A stretch of 64,000 bases of DNA from Erythrocercus mccallii (Eukaryota > Chordata > Aves > Passeriformes > Dicruridae): contig VZRG01000440.1 of assembly GCA_013397435.1 (NCBI GenBank), positions 304,062 through 368,061 of the forward strand, in the 5' to 3' direction. Positions 59,650-64,000 of the stretch are shown piece after piece. Below the pieces are notes generated by a model, which worked only from the letters and a program-made list of their open reading frames with translations, was not told where the DNA came from and did not search any database. Position 1 is the first letter of the stretch. Each line of letters begins with the position of its first letter. The translations under genes were made by a program, and so were the position numbers.

Positions 59650-62600
59650 GATCTTGTTATTCAGAAATTCACTCTGTGTCAGTAAGCCTCTCACTGACGT
59701 TTGATTGTAAAATCTTGTAGCTGAGCCAGAACCTCAGCTGAGAACCTTTAGATCCAAAGGGTCTCTTAAGAGAGGCTGTTATCAGTAACACTGCAATAGC
59801 TCAGGCAGGCTTAGGCAGCTCCCTGCTCAGCTTGATGATTTTTGCAGTGCCTCTCCTTAGCTATCAAACCACCTTTCCACTGCTACATGTGTGAATGTTT
59901 TTACATCAAAAAAAAAACCAAAAAACCACGGCCCGATTATTTTTGTAAATGAACACTTAAAAATCTATTTAGTTATAAATGCACAAATTAATGTTTGTTT
60001 TGGTAGGTTTTGATATTGCCAGAATTGACTCAGGAAGGATTTAGGATACAGACAAATCTGAAATGAAATCAGGACTTGCACACCACCTAAAGTTTCATGT
60101 GTGTGATCAAAATACAAATACTTTATAAGCCAAATAAGGCATCCCTCTCTTAATCAAAGATTTCACCTTTTGTACCTCCGAAATCTAAAATCTTTCTGAA
60201 GATCTGAGTTTTAGACTTGCTTCAACCTCAAGACACTACCATGTTCTGTAGCAGCAATGGGCTTTCTATAATTACAAGAAATAAATTAATTTGTAATCTC
60301 TGTTGATAAAATATTGTCTGGCTGTGTTTTTAATATGTTTAATGTTTATTTACTCACAATATTCTGTGAAATTAGGTCATTTGGCTGACATCTGCATGGG
60401 TGATGAGATCTCAGTTGTTACTTTGACACTAGAAAATATAATAAATGCCTATATTTGGCCTTGGTAGGTAATATAAGTTTTTAATATAATTTTTATCTCC
60501 CTGTGTCATCAAAAGGACAACTACTGTAAGGTGTGGATATGATCAGTGTGAGCAATGGAAATAATAATTCTTTGTTTTTTCTGCTCACTCTGCTACCATA
60601 CTTGCTGGAATGGATTTGAAATTGTATCCCCAGAGCCCACAGTTCACTTACTTGGTATCAGTATTCATTACACTGAATCACTTTGTTGTGATCTATTATG
60701 TGATTTGTTTCATTATTATGTGTTTCATTAATAGTTTGTAATACTAACTCGCTTTGATGCCATTTCTGATTTATCTAGTGTAAATAATGCCTTCCTAATC
60801 TGATTTTCTTTACTAACACTGGATACCCTTCTTCTACAGTTGCCTTCCATACTTGAAAATTATTTTCTCTACCAATAGAGTGTCCAAATCAGGTTTTGGA
60901 TTTGCTTCCCTGGATCCACAGCCATGTATACAGCTCTCTAACCCTTTCAATAATGGGGCCAGCACTGCAGAGGGTTTCATTTCAAGAGCATCATGAGTGC
61001 TTGCAGCACAAAATAGCAGGGGATTACACTTTGATAAGAAAATGTGAAATACCATCTAACCCCCCCGCTCAGGTCTTGCTTGGAAGACATGCCAGTTAGC
61101 ATATTTAGCCTGTGACTAGTGCCAAATCCCAAACGTGCTTCTTCCACACGGTATACACTGATGTGTGCTGTGTTTGGCACAGAAGTCACTTAATCTCTGT
61201 CCCTTGCCAGTGGGATGATTTTTGGAAAAATTGCTGGGCAAAGACAGAGACATTACAAAGGTACCTCCTCGTGTGCACTCTGCTGTTCCCACACAGCAAG
61301 GGTGCTCCCCTGCTTTTTTCCTCCCAACACCCTGCCCTGCCTGTGGAGAGCCTGGGCAGGTATTGACACTACTGATGCTTCCATGGGGAACAGAGATGTA
61401 GCATGGAAAACTGCCTGGGTCAACAAGTAATCCAGGAATTTGATGAAGAAGTCTTGGAAGAAGCAATGAGATAACTCAATCAGCTGGAGGAGGTAAGGCT
61501 GTAGTGGAGAGAAGGGTTTGACTTCTACTGTCTCTCTCTGTTGCAACCTGACTGAAGATCTGTGAAAGAAGGCAGGCTAGAAGATTTTGCTGCTATTCTT
61601 ATTAAGCATTTGATTATGCACTGCATTTGGGTGCTAAAATATTTACCCTGTAGACCATATCATAGACTCTTAAACAACACTGAGTGACAATATCCATTAG
61701 AGTCCAGTTAACTCTATCTTTTTTTCCTCATCCTCCTCTCCTGGTGTGCTGTTATATGTCTATTATTAGGTTGATCTAGATGATACATTTCTGCCCTTTT
61801 AAACCCTTAAGTGTCCCAGTTTCTTTTGCTGCTGATGTTAAGGGTTTGAAAAAAATATAATCATGTTCTGACTTTCTCATTGGACCATTTAACATTATCC
61901 CAGCAACTCCAAGTACTGCTTTTCTGAAACTCATGATACACAATAAAGGATTCCTTCATTTTAAGTACATATGAGCAGTTGTATTGCATCTATCCATCCT
62001 GTAGTTTGTCAGTTGTGGAAATGGCATGAGAATAAGAGAAAAGGAAGTACCAAGTGCTCCTTTGAGCTCCTTTAGACATCTTGGATGAATGCCACCTAGC
62101 CCTTCGTTGTTAGTATTTATAAATATCTTTGCAAATATAAACAACCTCTGCTCACACATCAGTCTGAAATGGTCCTTTGCACTTCCCCATGAAGAAGGCA
62201 GTAGACTGGAAAAATTCATAAAATCCTCTTTACTTAGCAGTGCAAAGTAGTGTCATGACTTCCTGTGCTGTGGCTAAACCTTTTTTTTTTTTTTGCTTAA
62301 CTTAAATTAATTTTAAACAGTGAATCAAGAAGGGGAAAGAAAATGGGACTTTTAATTTTCTTTTCAAATTTTTGAAAATTCTTGATTGCATGTTACAGTG
62401 TCAGAAGGCACAGTAATATTTGCTTAGGCATTCTATAAATGCTTTACCCGTTTATCATAAAATGTGATGTGCATGGTAGGTGGTTGGTTTTTGCATTCAC
62501 AATAGCAGCAAAAGAGTTGTCAGCATTGTAGAAGATTGCAAGGTTGCTTCCTTACTGTCTTACTATATGTCTTCTACCATTCCTTCTATAATTATGTCTA

Positions 62601-62710
62601 TCTTTGATTATATATTTAAATACAAGCTATGAAACAACTTGAATGGTGACTGACATCCATTTCTAAATAATAAATGTAAATTTAAGAAATCCTGAGTTAA
62701 ACCTTTAAAA

Positions 62711-62763
62711 CAAATCCCAAGAAATAATTTCTTCTTACAAATCCCAAGAAATAATTTCTTCTT
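62711..62763. repeat. Two-copy tandem duplication, 27-bp period
   Basis: CAAATCCCAAGAAATAATTT followed by CTTCTT occurs twice, starting at 62711 and 62738, with no mismatch in 26 bases. This implies a recent slippage or duplication. Confidence 0.9.
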
Positions 62764-64000
62764 TCATAGGTCATTAAAAACTCCATATGTGATCTTCAAA
62801 GCATCATTATTCTCTGTCTGCTTAAACCTGGAATCTATCTATCAATCTATCTGGAGTGTACAGTTAAATCTATTTGTATGTTTCTAATGTTTAGACATTC
62901 TGGAAATATAATAAAACAAACTACAGCCACAGTTCACCATGAAATTTAAGTATGTGCCTAAAATGTAAGTAAGTGTTTGCCTAAACAATAAGGATATACT
63001 AATCATTCCCAATGCTCTGGTTTACAGTCTTCCTTAATTTAGGTCTACACCTAAGAACCCCATGACACTGGGTCTCTTGCTTTGAGATCTCGTGTGGTGG
63101 GTGTGTGTGTCTTGGCATTTTCACACAAACCTTAGCATGCTACAGAAAAGAGTCTAAGGTGTACCAAATACACATATCAGTATCAGGGTGTCATAAAGAA
63201 AAGTAATTTTGGAAGCCAAGGAACCTTCCAGAGTATTATTTGTAATTGCAAAAGTGGGCTAACATATGGAGATATTTCATTCATCCTTCTTTTTCAATTT
63301 TAAAAGTACAGAGTTTGAAAAATGTTTCTATATGAATCTACACATAGACCTATAAATAAAATAATCTAAAGCTAAAGAAACTAATTGCTGTTTATACTTT
63401 TAAAAATAGATAGTATTTTAATATTAATTTTCTAAACAGTGTACCAATTTATGAATGTATTTCTGACTTGTGCTTATGTTAATTAGTTGAAATATTGTCC
63501 TAATTGAAAGAAAATGTGTCCTCCCTTTGCAATGAAGTATCTCAGGTATCAGAGCATACAATGGCATATGCCTGTTTGAATGAAGCTAGTTGGGCAAAAA
63601 GTCAATTAAGTATTTTTGTGCATGAATGTTAAACATGCAGCCTATAGTACAACTTCCACTGACACCTGTGTGTATAGCTTAAACATAAATCTACTGAAAA
63701 TACCTAAAACCTGTGATCATCTTGGAGAATGGTTCTTACTTGACGTTCCTAAAGAAATTGATTTCATGTGCATCTATGCCTAAGGACACTGTCTTAACAT
63801 GGAAAAATACTTAAAGCCAGTTGTTTGGAAGACATAGGAGTGAGACTATGTCTGAGTGGGTGAATGAGATTCATCAGGTGAATGAGTTCATCAGATTCTC
63901 CATCAGGTTAACCCAGTTTTGTGTCAAACACATCTAGACAGAGGGAAGTAATGCAGGAAAAAACACTGGGTGCCTTTGGGAGAGAAATAACATTAGTAGG

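Larger units (their letters stand above)
59157..64000. other. 3' UTR and downstream intergenic sequence
   Basis: After the LOXHD1 stop I recognise no further exon on either strand. Frames at 60834-61546 overlap on both strands without domain features. A two-copy 27-bp tandem repeat lies at 62711-62763. Confidence 0.45.

Noticed and set aside
1..64000. CRISPR arrays, tRNA or rRNA genes, bacterial operons
   Set aside because: None seen. The sequence is vertebrate nuclear DNA.

Overview
This window looks like bird nuclear DNA. It is AT-rich and intron-dominated. Its interspersed repeats are CR1 LINEs, with the typical 3' tail of 8-bp ATTCTRTG units, and solo LTRs of avian endogenous-retrovirus type. 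No bacterial or organellar signal is present, and almost all of the short open frames are chance frames in introns or repeats.

The only gene I can support is the 3' part of LOXHD1 (lipoxygenase homology domains 1, a stereocilia protein built of tandem PLAT domains). It lies on the + strand from about 1852 to a terminal stop at 59154-59156. About 22 exon-sized blocks encode roughly the last eight PLAT repeats. They were joined by PLAT motifs, by AG/GT splice borders, and above all by splice phase, which matches at most junctions.

The copy appears to be broken. I see an in-frame TGA where a conserved PLAT tryptophan is expected (19921), a lost GT donor (14775), and frameshifts inside exons near 6430, 25862, 46070, 46112, 49233 and 53622. 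There is also an in-phase TAA at the start of one exon (49211) and phase mismatches at further junctions. Introns are retained, so this is not a retrocopy. It reads as a unitary pseudogene, or a decayed duplicate, of LOXHD1. Assembly error cannot be excluded from sequence alone, but the lesions include substitutions and mostly lie outside homopolymers.

Layout: 1-1851, nothing recognised. 1852-11450, PLAT repeats 1-2 of the window. 11606-13500, CR1 (- strand) split by a solo LTR with a 6-bp target duplication. 14635-20086, PLAT 3. 16690-17354, second solo LTR of the same family, opposite orientation. 21400-22400, very old CR1 (+). 23077-24055, ERVL-type LTR (-). 25792-28625, PLAT 4. 30240-43313, PLAT 5, split by a 12.7-kb intron holding another CR1 (33808 to about 35440) and an LTR (about 40523-41111). 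44843-46156, PLAT 6. 48924-51516, PLAT 7. 51727-59156, linker plus PLAT 8 and the C terminus. 59157-64000 is downstream sequence with no recognised gene.
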